A stretch of DNA of 64,000 nt from Stropharia rugosoannulata (taxonomy: Eukaryota; Basidiomycota; Agaricomycetes; Agaricales; Strophariaceae), in assembly GCA_028532985.1 (NCBI GenBank), contig JANCIK010000001.1, positions 4,836,001 to 4,900,000 of the forward strand. The letters are read 5' to 3'. The notes beneath the pieces are model-generated. The model had not been told where the DNA came from and made no database searches. It saw only the letters and a program-made list of their open reading frames with translations. Numbering within the stretch: position 1 is the first letter of the stretch; the number at the start of each line of letters is the position of its first letter. The position numbers and the translations under genes are program-made. This document shows positions 10,640 to 23,005 of this stretch, one piece after another.

Positions 10640-12440
10640 TTCAAGGGAAGTTAAGGCCAAGAGCTCATCTAGTACACGATCTAAGGGCACATTGTACAAC
10701 CCTGAGAGCCACACAGTGTCTTTCAGTTAACCGAACATTTTCGGGTATGTAGTCTGTATTATAATTGCCGTAGTCAGGATGTCTGAGGATCTCCGGAGCA
10801 CTGCTCCAGATGTGTCAGGACTGCAGGGACAGTCCTCCTGGGTTACCAAACCTCTGGCATGACGCGTTCATCTTCAACTCATATGCCCATTGGGAGGCTA
10901 CGACTTTATCTGCACAATATAGCTGCAAATTGAAGAGTAATGTTATGTGTGTGGTCAGCCATTCGCTTTAATGGTAGATGTATGCAGCTAAAGGGCCGTA
11001 GGGGACACATTGAACAAGGCATGACACAGTCAAATAAGTGAGCATTAAGAGCGGGTTTCTCACGGGGCCATTGTGTTCCGTTTGTCGACGCCACAAAGTG
11101 CTTGTCACTCCGGCCAAATGGGAAATACGGCTGCTCCCCGGGGAAGCTGAATTTCCTCTGATGTATTACGCCCTGTATAGCCGCTCACCTAAAAAAATTG
11201 CCAGTATTAAATTGAGTTGCATAGATGTGTATTTACCTAGGATTCATACTCGCGACGTGTCACTCGTGCACTCGGTTTACAGTAAGAAGTGCCACAAGGA
11301 TTATTATGCAGTTATAGGAACACAGAGACCACGACCCTCGGATAGGTGACGTTTCATCAGCGATGTTTTCATTACAAAGAAGCCTCGAGAAGTCTTGTGC
11401 TTCGTTAGTATAATATATTATAATCATTGCATGTCTTCGAGGTCGTAAAGAAGCACTATTAAGGAACTAATTTGGAATTGAGTACAAAAATAACTAGGTG
11501 GCTGCTCTGCTAGACTAGCCGTGCCAATCCGAGTTGGGTCGGAATCACAGTCCGCGAAGGACTGGTTTCAGAGTACCGTTCAGGTTTTCTATATTGAGCA
11601 CATAAGTAACCAATATTGGATTGTCTATATCACTTCTTACAGCTGTCCATAATCACATCTACCGTTAAACGGCGGAAAAACAAGCGTTATGGAACATGCC
11701 AATACTACTACTTAACAGAAACGCTTCAAAGACATATACATCTAAGCGACATACTACGGCTGAAAGACAAATATACGTGCTGCTGCAGGCAAAACAAAAC
11801 AGCACGAGGCAATTCCGCGGGTTTCGCTTTGTTTCCGCTGGTGTTATTAGCATTGTGTACTATCTGATTGCAAGTCCCAGATGTCAATGATGCTCCACTG
11901 ATGAACGTAATAACTCGACACTGTCATTGTCAACAGAAATATCAGTCACGAGGCCATTATCACAACTAGTTGACCAATTATGGAGGTCTGGTAGTGACGC
12001 CTAACATTTGAGCTACTTACATCTCAAGTGAGCCTCTCTTCGATGTAAAGGTGTACTTAACTGTTTACAGGTTCGCATGATTAGGCTAAAATCCAAAGTA
12101 CTTCATAAAAACACGACTGCACCATACATACGTCCAAGAAGTGCTATTTAAGACCCAGTGACATACTATTGGAACATCCTACACCCTGTACGAAGACAGT
12201 TTTACAAAAAGATAGGCCTGGTGATCTGCGTTATATTTTTCAACATACACGCTGTCCCTTTTTGTTGACACTACTTTAGTCAACGCCGCAAACTCTCCGC
12301 TCATGTTAGTAGACAGACACCTCAAGAAACCTAATGTAGAATACATTACCGGCTCATAGCAGGACTATAAAGCAGAGATACCAGGGCGTACTGGAAAACC
12401 CATCGTCTGGTTTCTCTTTCATTTGGATTGTCGCCACCGA
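10640..12440. other. Intergenic, no gene recognised
   Basis: Short frames at 11038-11349 and 11616-11867 on the plus strand have no family resemblance, signal peptide or splice support. A possible TATA-like ACTATAAAGC lies near 12362-12371, 70-80 bases upstream of the MFS start. Confidence 0.4.
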
Positions 12441-12441
12441 A

Positions 12442-14761
12442 ATGTCTGAGAGCAAGCATGTCTACATATCTCGACCTTTGAAACTTGACGATGCGGGCCT
12501 TCCACTCGTTCCACAGCCTACCGACTCGCCTTCGGATCCGCTCAATTATCCAAGAGTGAGCGCATTACTCGTCAAACTAGATATTCCATGCAAATGCTAA
12601 CATTATCTTTGAATGATAACAGTGGTTGAAATTCGTGATCTTAGCACAGGTCTGCTGCCTGGCATTTCTAGCGACGCTGTCTTCAGCCATGGTTGGCCCC
12701 TCGCGCGTAGTTATCGCAGAGGACTTTAATATCCCTCCGCTGGTCGCAACATACCAGTCTACCGCAGTGATCGGCGCCGGCGCGTTTGGCCCGCTCATCT
12801 ACAGACCTATCGCAAACGTGTATGGACGCCGTCCCGCGTATCTCATCTCTATGATCATTGGGCTGGCATCGGCCGTGGGCTCCGCAACCGCCCCTACCTT
12901 CAGTAGACTTGTGGTATCATCGATGTTCAACGGAATTGGCCCCACCGCTGCTACGGCACTCGGCGCGGGCTCTGTCACCGACTTGTTCTACGGCCATCAT
13001 CGCGGCAGGGCTATGGGGCTATTTATATTTTGCTCTTCTAATGGCGGACACTTGGCTGAGATGGTGCGCTTCCCTGTCATTGCTAAAGCACAGAATTATG
13101 TGTTTTGTTAACAACTGTATAATCATCCAGATTGGTGGATATATATCCAGGGCCCGGGGCTGGAGATGGTGTTACTGGGTCGCAGCATTGTTGAACGCAA
13201 CGTTCTTCATAATAGCTCTTTTCTGCATGCCAGAGACCATATTTGACCGGGAAAGCCACACCACTTCAGAGGAAGCTTCAACTCACGATGAGAAAAAGGA
13301 CGACGAGCAAATCGAAACCGTGTCAGTACAAGATGGGCCGTACGAGCCACCACACATGACGCTCAAGATTTATCTGCGCCGCATGTGGTTCTGGGATCTC
13401 GACCGACCGGCATCCCGTGTTGTCCAGCGCAGACAGTTTTTTATCAAGCCGCTCAGCATGCTCAAATACCCATCCGTGGCAATACCGGTGTTTTATCTGT
13501 GCGTAACATCTTGAATAGGTTTGTGGACCCATCAGTTGATTCATATACTACGATACAGCATGATCGCGCATGCGTACTCAACCAGCGCTCCTTCCGTGTC
13601 TTTCTCGGTCTTATTCACGAAGCTCTACCATTTCGATCCTGCGCGTAATGGGTCAGGACGGTGATTTAGTTATTTCTGGTGCATATGATTGACTGTGTAC
13701 CCAGCCTAGCTGCCGGACTGTCTTTGCTACTCGGCTCGTAAGCAGCTGGTTTGCTTTTAATTGAGTGAGATTACTGATCAGTTATATGCAGCGCCTTGGG
13801 GGAGCTGTGTTCGGGCACTGTGACTGATGCCATGATGCGTCGTGCCAAGAAGCGCGCTTATATAAAAGGAGAGACAGTTCCAGCCGAGCTTCGATTAAAA
13901 GGGATATGGGCTGGCGCAATTGCAGCCCCAATTGGAATGTTGATGTGCGTAAACCGTTTCTTTAGAGCTTATGATGATGACTTAGCTATCTAATTGACCA
14001 CACACATTGTACTTCGTGTAGATGTAAGCGTATTTTCGTTTTTTGTTGTTGTTTTTTTGGTGCTTGCTTCACGTATTTTCTTACGTTCACGCAGATGGAT
14101 TCACACTTCACTATGTAACCACATTCATCGCCCCATGTATTGGAATAGGTATGTATTGTGGTCACCTATCCGATCTTTTAGTTTACTCACGCCGCCTACA
14201 TAGCTGTTGCCTGCTTCGGAAGTAAGTTACCGAACATAACACAGATGATTTCGCTTAATCGGTCTAGTTCAAATCGTATTATCGGTCTGTTACACCTATA
14301 GCTGTGGTGACTGCTATCGCCACAGGAGTAACGATGTTGCGATGTGCTACAAGTATGCCTTTGTGACTTTCTTTGCATGTTACTGAGGCTTATCTATTTA
14401 ACTCCCTAGCTTCTGCAGGGCTCTGTACAGCATGCCACTGAGCTTCTATGTGTGAGTGTCAAGCACGCTTATACCCTATAATTTATCTCATGTGGATTTA
14501 TAAGCATACCCCTTGGAGACAAAGTATGGATTTACCCTGTCTGATTTTGACATATCAACTCATGCCTAATTATAGATTGGATTCCAGTGGACCTACACCC
14601 TTTTCGCCGCCTTCTCGTGAGTACTGTTCGCCAGTCTGATCCTCAGGTATTACCTAATGGCCAAACACCTCACTTTTAGACTGCTTGCATTCATCCCAGT
14701 CATAGTGCTTATGTTCCGCGGTGAGAAGTGGAGGAAAGCATTTGGGGAACCTCCCCTATGA
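12442..14761 (+). pseudogene. Major facilitator superfamily (DHA1-like) transporter, 3' half decayed
   Basis: MFS permeases move small solutes across the plasma membrane with twelve helices. Exon 1 (12442-12555) reads MSESKHVYISRP...PSDPLNYPR. Exon 2 (12623-13063) gives WLKFVILAQVCCLAFL, IYRPIANVYGRRPAYLIS (the loop 2-3 signature) and GLFIFCSSNGGHLAEM. Exon 3 from 13131 gives IGGYISRARGWRWCYW, an acidic central loop and KPLSMLKYPSVAIPVFYL. Further blocks continue in order but need frame changes: VLFTKLYHFDPARNG (~13600-13650), LAAGLSLLLGS, LGELCSGTVTDAMMRRAKKR (~13795-13850), GFTLHYVTTFIAPCIGIG (~14098), YSMPLSFYV (~14425) and FRLLAFIPVIVL...KAFGEPPL-stop. I could not splice the region around 13500 or 13950 in frame. 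The 5' half is intact; the whole is probably a pseudogene or misassembled in places. Confidence 0.72.
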
Positions 14762-14769
14762 ACAGTAGA

Positions 14770-15850
14770 ACTCAGAGTCAAAGGGGAAATTTCTGTACTT
14801 TACGATAGCATCGACATTTTCTGTACCCACTCCATGCGTGATACTTTGTGTGAGAAAATGTGAATATAAAGTTGATTATAGGGAGTTGTAAACTTGCGTT
14901 GGTATATTGAGAGGATTTAGGAGCACAGAGACTCACAGTGAGAACCTTTGTGCATGGATTGATTCTTACCAATCACGCTGTTGTTTATGTTATTGCGACG
15001 AGAAGGTATACCGCATTGGATGGTCGTGTCTGACTCAAGTTAAATTACGGGTTAGGTCTCAGTGGGGCTAGAGGCTCATCCGGATAATACTGCTCCGGAC
15101 GCGTAGTTGAGCCTCCTTAAATTAAGTATGGAACTACTAGGTAGAACCAAATGGGATCAGACAAGACACGGCGCGTTGGCGGCGCCATGGTGCAACCATG
15201 ATGATGTTTTATTTACAATTACTTTACAACATACTTTGTTTACTGAGCGTGACGAGCGCTTCGACTAAAATGCGCATGCCCTAAGCCGCAGTGTAGTAAG
15301 GGGAATGCCGATGCGGAGCCCGAAATTACTCAATATTTGCCGTGACGGGCCGGTGGATCCCTTAGTAGTACTTTGGCTGTCGATTGGCTGTGTATGATCA
15401 CCCTACTTAAGACGCAAATTGACACACAGCACATTGAAACACGCCCTACGTGACAGGAAAGAGTTCTCATGGAATCAACTTTATGTCCGTCACCCGCACA
15501 GTGGACAATAAGTCAAACATATATGGGTACTGAACGACGCTACGAACTAATTGTCGACGGTCATCGTTTTGAGCTTGTTCAGGGATAGTTTGCTTCTTAC
15601 AATTAAAAACAAAACAAAATATTCGGTATCATTAACAATGATGAGAACATAGCATTAACCAAGTGAGCGAAATAAGGTACATATAGACAGATGTTTTGAT
15701 ATACCTTTTCGATTCACGTCTATTATAGCTTCGAGGATATGTTCCTCGCGAATTCCACGTGTCTGCTGTGCATCGGGTTCCGGGTCTGTATAAGGAACGC
15801 AAGGAACGAGTACATGAAGAGTCTCACTACACGTTAATCGCAATACCGGC
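14770..15850. other. Intergenic, no gene recognised
   Basis: No frame with family resemblance. A TATAAGG element at 15789-15795, about 60 bases before the next start codon, may serve the membrane-protein gene. Confidence 0.4.
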
Positions 15851-15853
15851 AAC

Positions 15854-17474
15854 ATGTTGACCTTACTGCTCATCCTTGCTCTATGCCAGCACCTTATTTG
15901 CGCGCCGAGTCCAGACCCTATTCATCAATTAGCTCCGGGACCCTGTTCCAGCAGCGTATTGCCTAGCAAACAATCCGACGTCAAATTCAGCATGCGGGAG
16001 GAGTCTGACATCATCATCACCTGCTTAACGACTATCCTAGCATGTACCTGGACAGCCATGCACAACAACATCCCCTCGTCTTTGGATTCCAGGTGGGATG
16101 TCCTGAAGCGCCGTATTCTCTGGACATTCTACGCATTTATCACACCGGAACTGATCACGGCTTTGGCTTTCAAGCAAAGACTGGCTGTATCAACAATTGT
16201 GGATGCTTATAATAGAGCCATTGTGGAACGTACGTTTTTGTTCGAAGCGTAAGCCGCTCACAACATTTTAACTAACGCAACTCACAGCATCTCTACCGGA
16301 TAATGAGCGTGCAGCGAAAGCAGCGGAGAAAATGAAGATGAAGAACAAAATTAAATGGCATTCAATCTCGTCGCTATGTATGGCGGTAGCTGTCTGGCTT
16401 CGGACACAGGGACAAGTATTTTTCACACGGAAGAGTCTACGAGAAAAGCGTAAGGGGCGGGTCGAAGAATGGACACAGGCGCACGGATTCTTTGTTCAAA
16501 TGGGCGGATTCATGCTCTCCAGGGACGGTCAACCGCTGAAGACGCTCTCTGATACAGCTGATATAATCAAGCTCATTCAGGAGGGAAAAATCGCCGCAGT
16601 GACCGTGTCAGAGGAGGAACTGCAGGACCGCAGCAAGGGCGATGCCATATCGAAAACGTTCGTGATCATCCAGACTACCTGGTTTTTCATGCAATGCATT
16701 GCAAGATGGTCTACCGGGCTCGTCGTCACCCAAATTGAGGTCCTGACGCTGGGATTTGTGTTTCTGAATGGTCTGACATACGCATTTTGGTGGAATAAGC
16801 CGCAGAATGTCGGTTTACCGGTGTATCTTGAATGGCTGGGCGGCGACGCGGAAGAACCACCAGCGCCTATGTCTTCGTCAAAAACGTCCCTCCTCTCTCA
16901 ATACCTGGGTAGCGTAATCCCAAGCAACGGCCGCTTTTCAATCAAAACAGTTGTGGCTGTTTTATCACTGCTGATACGACTCCCGGTTGAAATGTTGATT
17001 GAGCTCGGTTCACCAATCCTTACAATCCTTGGAAAACGGTATCTGGGGGAAGACAAGCCTACACTTCTTTCTGTACCCATGTTCTCTTCAGCACAATTCG
17101 ATCGCACAAAATACTTGCAACTTCTCTCACTTTCCATGACATGTGTTGCCGTCCTTTTCGGTATCGTTCACCTGGCCCCTGCATGGTCGCTCGTTTTTCC
17201 TTCACATAGATACATGGTGCTGTGGCGCGTGTGTGCGGTTATGATAACAGTCATCCCCCTCATGATTGCACCTATCACACAGTTAATTTACCCAAACCTC
17301 GACGAGTTTGATAGGGTCGCTAAGGTATGCACTGTTCTGTTCTTACTTTCTGTAGTTCTGTTGTATTGCACATCACGGATCACCCTCTTCGTTGTCGCCT
17401 TTGTTTCGCTTCGGAACATACCTTCAGCGGCTTTGATTACGATAGACTGGATTGCTTCTTTCCCTCATGTATGA
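15854..17474 (+). CDS. Conserved fungal polytopic membrane protein with signal peptide, function unknown
   Basis: Two exons (15854-16229 and 16288-17474) join at GTACGT...CTCACAG in phase to give 520 residues. The N-terminus MLTLLLILALCQHLICA is a signal sequence or first helix. Further helices are visible at ESDIIITCLTTILACTW, TFVIIQTTWFFMQCIARW, IEVLTLGFVFLNGLTYAFWW, YLQLLSLSMTCVAVLFGIVH, VCAVMITVIPLMIAPITQL and RITLFVVAFVSLRNIP. The blocks HGFFVQMGGF, CIARWSTGLVVTQIEVLTL and a C-terminal ALITIDWIASFPHV match a family common in Agaricomycetes that is usually annotated only as hypothetical membrane protein. No catalytic motif is seen. Frame and splice sites are clean, so the gene is likely active. 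Confidence 0.85.
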
Positions 17475-17789
17475 TTATGCTCATACAGTCAATGATATTG
17501 TTGTTCCGTAGAATCCTGAGTAGTGATGTACCGGCACAGCTTGGGCGGGATGATTCGAGGGAAGGGAAAGTTCTTGTAACAAAGTGGAGCTGCATTATCC
17601 ATTCAAGATGGGGTAGGTTTGATGTAATTGGCAGTGGTAGCGCAAAAAGGGGAGTCACCGTGACAGATGAAAACAAGACGGCAGGAAGGGAAACAGAAGG
17701 GTCGGCGCCAATAAGCTATGTCCGAGACCAAACCCGAGTATGGTCGTTGCGGTATTACAAATTTTCACTCAGGAACGGTATTTGAGGGA

Positions 17790-18760
17790 ATCAGAATAGG
17801 CGAGGATGGTACATGAAAGTTGATAGCGACAAAGAGCGAATTCTGTTTCAAAGGTCACGGGAGACGCCATAAGGTCACCGATATTAGCGTAGTGTCCAGG
17901 GTAAGAGGGTACAAGCAATGACTTCGCGAACTATTGATGGATGCAAAAGCGATCAGGGAGAGGCGCAGATCACGTAGGCGAGCGATCATGAGGACGAAGA
18001 GCTCACTTGGAGTTGCATATGGAAGGCACGAGGCGGACCACGAGGGGACCGCATCGCGGTACACAAGAACGTATAGATGCGGCGAGAGAGATGGGAGAAG
18101 TTGGCTGGCCGTCATATTTGGCTTTGACGAGCATGTTCGAAGTTTTAGCAGACAGACGCAATGAAGAGGGACAGTATACCAGACCAAGCACAACTTGAGG
18201 GAAAGACGGGAGAGACAGTTAGGAACGGCACAAGTCGGGAACAGAAAAGGTGGGAAGGGCAACTCGAACGATAATTGATGCATATAGACGGAGTACAAAT
18301 GGCACATTCCGAAATATGGAGAGCATGGAGGAGCAGAGCCCAACATGGCGTCGCAAAACATTGTCAGAACACAAGAAAGAGTGAGTTCACAAGCCCATGA
18401 GCGCAATGCTGCCTAAAGAGATGCAGAGGAAGTTATGAGATGGTTCAGGGGATCAGGCGGAGTGCCAACAGAGCAGGCAAGAGAGAAGCATGAATGAACA
18501 GACGTACTACTGCATCCAAGAATGACCCGATTTCGCCCTTCTTCTTACTAGTCTGACATACATTCCAAAGAGAGGATAATGTGTATGAACCATAACCTCC
18601 CTCCCACCATCCCTAATCTGTCTCTAATGATATTTCGCTTCCAGTGGGTATAGCGCGAGCTCGCACATATATGCAGTTGTAATGAGGCGAAGTCAAGGTA
18701 GAAATCAAGTTTTCAAGAATAGACACGTCAACGCAGGACGGTCATTTCCAGCAAATATAT
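17790..18760. repeat. Purine-skewed dispersed repeat copy (degenerate)
   Basis: GAGAG/GGGA-rich plus strand with low-complexity minus-strand frames. Near 18715 it holds TCAAGAATAGACACGTC, a block also present at about 30140 (one difference) and about 62743. This points to a diverged copy of the repeat described at 28781-30750. Only this block and general texture were compared. Confidence 0.4.
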
Positions 18761-18859
18761 AGTGAAGGCTATTCACCCAGCAGTTTTTTCGAAACACGTG
18801 TTGGTCCCACAGCGTGACCTTTGCCACACCTACAGGCACTTAAGGTACTTAGGTAGTTT

Positions 18860-20295
18860 TGTCATTTGTTCGTTGTCATACATGTTTCTTGGCACGACCA
18901 GACTTTTCGTAGTACAGTCGAGATCCTCATAACCCATACCCATCGCGAGTCACCCCAAGCTGTGGGTTTTGAGAGGTTATGGGTTGCGAGAAGTGTGATA
19001 AAAATAGATTATAACATTTTTCGTCCGCCAACTCCAGTAATCTCGTCCCAAATGCCCCCAGCTCCTATAACACAATCGTACTATGCAAAATTATCTCTAT
19101 TATTCATACCACAACGAAGATAAATTATTTATTGACTACATCTTTGTCCAACCGCTGCAAGTCGGACAATGATTCGGAGTTTTAATTCTATTATTCTCAC
19201 AAGAAAGAACGATTTGGGACCTTTTTTAGGGGTATCAATACGCTTAAGAGTCATTGGAGGCAAATATTGTGAGTGTATTTGGTAATTCTCAAGATTTCTG
19301 TCCATTGGGTGGATAATCTTGTCAGGTCGGCGCCCATTTTACTAGCAGCAAAACCCATACTTGGCCAAAAAACCCTATGGGTTATGGGTCGCAAATCCCC
19401 GCAAACCAACTCGGTCGACAGATTTTTCTATGGATTATATGGAGTTATGGGTTATGTCAGTTATGGGTTTAAAGGATTTCGACTGTACGTACATACATAG
19501 AAATATGCAATCACATTGTAACATACAGCCTACTGGAGTAAAGTCATATGAAGTCAATATGAAGTGTGACAATCGCGTACTGGACGCGTCTGAAGAAATA
19601 ACATACCTGTCAAGACTAATTGTCAAAGCGGACTCACATCGACCTCAGCAACAACTGAGGCTTCAGTCGATTGGTCTTTATCGATCTAGGCACACCAGGG
19701 TCCAACAGCCTCCGGCTGCCTCATGGTAATGTTGTTTTTTCCACTTACTGTTACAGCTCTTCACAGTGGCTCTGCTGCCGCCCGGTGCAACACGGCACGG
19801 TCGGCGAGCCACTATTGACCACAGTTGCTCTGCTGCCGCCTGCTTGCCACACGGCATGGTTGGCGAGCCACTGACACTTTGTTCTATTTACCTAGATTAT
19901 TACATGCGCATTAGATAGCTAATTACCATAGTGGTACAGTAAAACGCGCACTGAAGGAGACAAAGGAAGTTTAGTTCTTGTTGCACGCCATTGAAAAGCA
20001 ACGATGCGAGCGAGCAAAGTGAAGCAGTCGTAGGAACCAGGAAGATTTCGACTAGAGTCCATTAGGGCCACGGGACTCAAACGGAACTGCATAGCCGCAA
20101 GTCACTGAGCGAGCCACAGATAAATACGGTGCCACTACTTATTATCTTAACCTTAAAGCCCCATTAAATCTTCACACTAAACCAACACTAAGCTAATCAG
20201 ACACAAAAGCATCCCGCTTCCAAGTTCCCACACATCGGCAAGCCGCCACGCCAGCGCAGCTGCAGCAAACGAAACTTGTGCCCGTCAAGTGCCTC
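18860..20295. repeat. Non-coding DNA with short repeats (TTATGGGTT cluster; 60-bp duplication)
   Basis: Between 18930 and 19470 the words TTATGGGTT and GGGTTATGGG recur several times with irregular spacing. At 19767-19873 a unit of about 60 bases is duplicated: both copies hold GCTCTGCTGCCGCC and GGCGAGCCACT. No protein-coding gene recognised. Confidence 0.45.
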
Positions 20296-20299
20296 ATCC

Positions 20300-20570
20300 T
20301 TCCTTATTAATCACAGAAGTGCGCCTCACACCTACTCGCGCTCAGGATCCTCTCACATGCGTTTGGTCTGTGCAGCCGACGGGGTGCATGGGGGAAGGAA
20401 CGCTGAACAGACAACAAGCGGGGTGAGGACGTATATGGCTGATATACAGTACACAAGCGACGCCGCATAGAGCGGCCCAGGAGCAGTGTCGAGGCCGACC
20501 AGACATACGGGGAAGTTAACCCAAATTTGCGGCCCGCGGGAGTAGTGAACATTGAAGGAAAATACCTGTA
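20300..20570. repeat. Dispersed repeat, uninterrupted copy
   Basis: This stretch aligns by eye with 25240-25503 plus 25892-25915. Shared blocks include GGAACGCTG, ACAAGCGGGG/ACAAAGGGCG, GTATGGCT, GAGCAGTGT and GGGAGTAGTG. It ends GGGAGTAGTGAACATTGAAGG, which is the empty-site counterpart of the solo LTR insertion at 25504. Confidence 0.55.
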
Positions 20571-20707
20571 TGCTACAGAAGCATAAACACTTCCATTCTC
20601 TTATCTTATCTATATGGACACAGTTTTTTGTACTTAAGCAGAGAACTCAGAGCGAGGGAGCGGCGGGTGAAGCTCAGTGCGCACAAGCCTGGCTAATATT
20701 CACTGTA

Positions 20708-21373
20708 CAGTCGTCATTTTCATAATGCATATATTCATAATGCATATATGTCATAATGCATAGGATTTGGGCGGGAACGAGCTCGGGAGGCGGGGATTAT
20801 GCATCATTTTCTCATACGGCATAATGCATAGACTTTTTGGGAAAATTATGCATTATGATGTGGGGTCAAACTCAATTTTTGGCACATTGAGATGCCTTTT
20901 TATGTTTTATTTTATGTGCATTTAGACATAACATTTGATTTTATGAGAAAGCGACACGTCAGCAGCAAAAAACCACTATTGCTACACTATTGATACATGC
21001 ACCACCAATGCCTCACATTCCTACGCATAAACCTCGCCCAAATACAGCACCATACCAGCACCGCAAACCTCAAAAGCAGCCCAAGTCCAAAGATATACCA
21101 AAGTCATCTGGAGGCTGTGCATAGAGCATGGAAACTACGAGGATTCTCTCAGCCTTTCTCGTCTTCTGCGGAAGTATAGGGTACATTTAGCAAAGGAACA
21201 GGGAAAGCAGTCAAAGTTGAGTCTAAGCAGACGAAGATCGATGGGTTCTTTCGCAGGCAGTAGATTATGTAACGTAACGTAGTCACAATGTCACAATTGT
21301 CGTTCCGCATAAATCTCATAATGCATAGATATTTCATGGGAACCGAGCTTATGCATTATGAGCATGACGACTG
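20708..21373. mobile_element. pogo/Tigger-type DNA transposon, internally deleted (666 bp)
   Basis: Terminal inverted repeats begin CAGTCGTCATTTTCATAATG (left) and CAGTCGTCATGCTCATAATG (right, reverse complement). The element is flanked by TA on both sides (20706-20707 and 21374-21375), the Tc1/mariner-pogo target duplication. Several extra copies of ATAATGCAT lie just inside the ends. The interior keeps a transposase C-terminal relic. Most of a transposase is missing, so the element is non-autonomous. Confidence 0.78.
21107..21263 (+). pseudogene. pogo-type transposase C-terminal relic with PCNA-binding-like motif
   Basis: Inside the element one frame reads RLCIEHGNYEDSLSLSRLLR then KYRVHLAKEQ. 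Another frame then reads VESKQTKIDGFFRRQ-stop. QTKIDGFF fits the PIP box (QxxhxxFF) known from pogo-family transposases, which bind the sliding clamp PCNA. A frame change near 21205-21215 and absence of the helix-turn-helix and DDE domains make it a dead fragment. Confidence 0.55.
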
Positions 21374-21765
21374 TATATTTAATACTAATTCATACTTTGG
21401 TTCATTTTATGTATACAATATCTTCCGTTTTCACAGGAAATGCCGGAGCGAATAAATGCAGATCTTGTACATTTTAATATTTATGAGGTCCTTCCAGTTG
21501 TTTCCTCAAGTTCATTCTGCTACTGCTTCGGTGTTGATGCAGTTTTGATGCGGTTGATGCGCCGGTTCAAAGCATGCTCACTCAGCTTGTCTTCTATTCA
21601 GTGTTCCTTCACCTCTGCGTATATCCTAAGCGGTACTCAAAAAAATTCACAGTTGTAGATCAGCAACGGTAAACCATAGATTGTCAACAGTTCAAGCAAC
21701 TTGTATATACATGAAGTTGCACACATGTGTGTTCAGGCAAAGGACGACCACGATTCGGACTACAT

Positions 21766-22119
21766 TCATCCCTGGGTCCAAGTCCCCGCACCAGTGAACG
21801 TCTGTGTCTCAGTTGGTCCGCCACTGATAGCGCCCTTGATCGTTATCCCCTTACTGGTCTTCATGAAGATCGTGCCGTTTCCGATGCTCCCACGGAAGGT
21901 CTGGTATCCTGCAATATCTCCGCTGTCATAGAGCAAGGTGAGGCTCTTCTGCCCGGACCAGAATTTGGGAAGGATGATGTCCGAGTTGACGTTGAACGTC
22001 GTGGGCACCACGCCCTCGTCGTGGTCGGCCTGGTTGACCCAGCTCCCGCCCGTCACTGTGAACTTGCTGTACATGGAGAGGTCTTCCGCGTTGATAGTTG
22101 CGTAGCTGACGGAAGACAT
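21766..22119 (-). CDS. Small unknown beta-rich protein, copy 1
   Basis: The 117-residue product begins MSSVSYATINAEDLSMYSKF and ends in a Gly/Thr-rich run (GPTETQTFTGAGTWTQG). It has no cysteine, no signal peptide and no membrane helix. Alternating polar/hydrophobic strands with many Gly, Thr and Ser suggest a small beta-barrel or sandwich. I do not recognise the family. The start was chosen at 22119 because a 5' UTR intron (GTGAGTACATGG...CCCACCAG) ends six bases upstream, placing the earlier in-frame ATG inside that intron. The coding sequence equals that of copy 2. Confidence 0.7.
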   Translation of the reverse strand: MSSVSYATINAEDLSMYSKFTVTGGSWVNQADHDEGVVPTTFNVNSDIILPKFWSGQKSLTLLYDSGDIAGYQTFRGSIGNGTIFMKTSKGITIKGAISGGPTETQTFTGAGTWTQG

Positions 22120-22237
22120 GTTGGCTGGTGGGAAGAAAGTAACTGTAAGATGCGGGGCATATGATGTATGGTACCATGTACTCACTTCAAGCTTTGAGAA
22201 AAAGAGGTTTGAATGAAATGACTGGCCAACGAGGGTC

Positions 22238-22245
22238 GTTTTATA
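22238..22245 (-). promoter_or_regulatory. TATA box of unknown gene copy 1
   Basis: TATAAAAC on the minus strand, mirrored exactly at 22880-22887. It lies about 60 bases before the 5' UTR intron. Role inferred. Confidence 0.55.
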
Positions 22246-22344
22246 TTCTCAACGCAGATTAATGTCGGACTACACTAACCATGATGCATGAACGTTGTAA
22301 ATGCAGATGCATACCGCAGACCACTACTTATGTTCGGAGAACCA

Positions 22345-22780
22345 TGCACACTGTCAGTGCAGAAGCCCAACTTACACTGGGCTTATTCTGGGAGAGCCCT
22401 GGGCCTTGCGGGTGCACATGAACACAGCACAGCCGTACATTGGCATAACACACGCAATGTCATTGTCAGGTTCTATATCTTCAACATCCAGCATACACCT
22501 GGTCTTACTCGCTAGCTATATTCTCACAATATGACTTCGATACCCGGAGCTTTCTGAAGCAATTAAATAAAGCCTTCGATGTACCTTTCAAGCTCCAAGT
22601 AATATTAGCCACTCCGTATATGTGATTCTGCCTACAGCCAGCTCTGCGGCCCATTGATTTCCGTTCTATGAACTACTATGGATGAATGCATAGCAGCTAT
22701 TACATGAAGTTGAGCCAGTCCTCTTTTGTCGTTCAGCGGCGTACTTGTCATTGCTACGTGATCTGCACTTACAGCGCGAA
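22345..22780. other. Spacer between the inverted arms (436 bp)
   Basis: The spacer edges still show partial mirror similarity (for example CTGTCAGTGCAGA versus CTGTAAGTGCAGA) that fades inward. This suggests the exact arms are what recent gene conversion or a recent event kept alike within an older, longer inverted duplication. No gene seen. Confidence 0.5.
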
Positions 22781-22879
22781 TGGTTCTCCGAACATAAGTA
22801 GTGGTCTGCGGTATGCATCTGCATTTACAACGTTCATGCATCATGGTTAGTGTAGTCCGACATTAATCTGCGTTGAGAA

Positions 22880-22887
22880 TATAAAAC
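22880..22887 (+). promoter_or_regulatory. TATA box of unknown gene copy 2
   Basis: TATAAAAC lies about 60 bases before the presumed 5' UTR intron (22940-23000) and 120 bases before the start codon. Role inferred. Confidence 0.55.
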
Positions 22888-23005
22888 GACCCTCGTTGGC
22901 CAGTCATTTCATTCAAACCTCTTTTTCTCAAAGCTTGAAGTGAGTACATGGTACCATACATCATATGCCCCGCATCTTACAGTTACTTTCTTCCCACCAG
23001 CCAAC

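Larger units (their letters stand above)
21597..22344. repeat. Left arm of an exact 748-bp inverted duplication
   Basis: Reading this arm as its reverse complement reproduces 22781-23528 base for base as far as I compared, including non-coding flanks. Coordinates of matching points always sum to 45125. Outside both ends similarity continues weakly for some 20 bases and then stops. The outer end falls in the word GGAACACTGAAT, which resembles the start of the dispersed repeat at 20397 and 25353. Confidence 0.9.

Noticed and set aside
18930..19470. TTATGGGTT words as telomere-like repeats
   Set aside because: Fungal telomere repeats (TTAGGG) differ, and the words are few, irregular and not in tandem.
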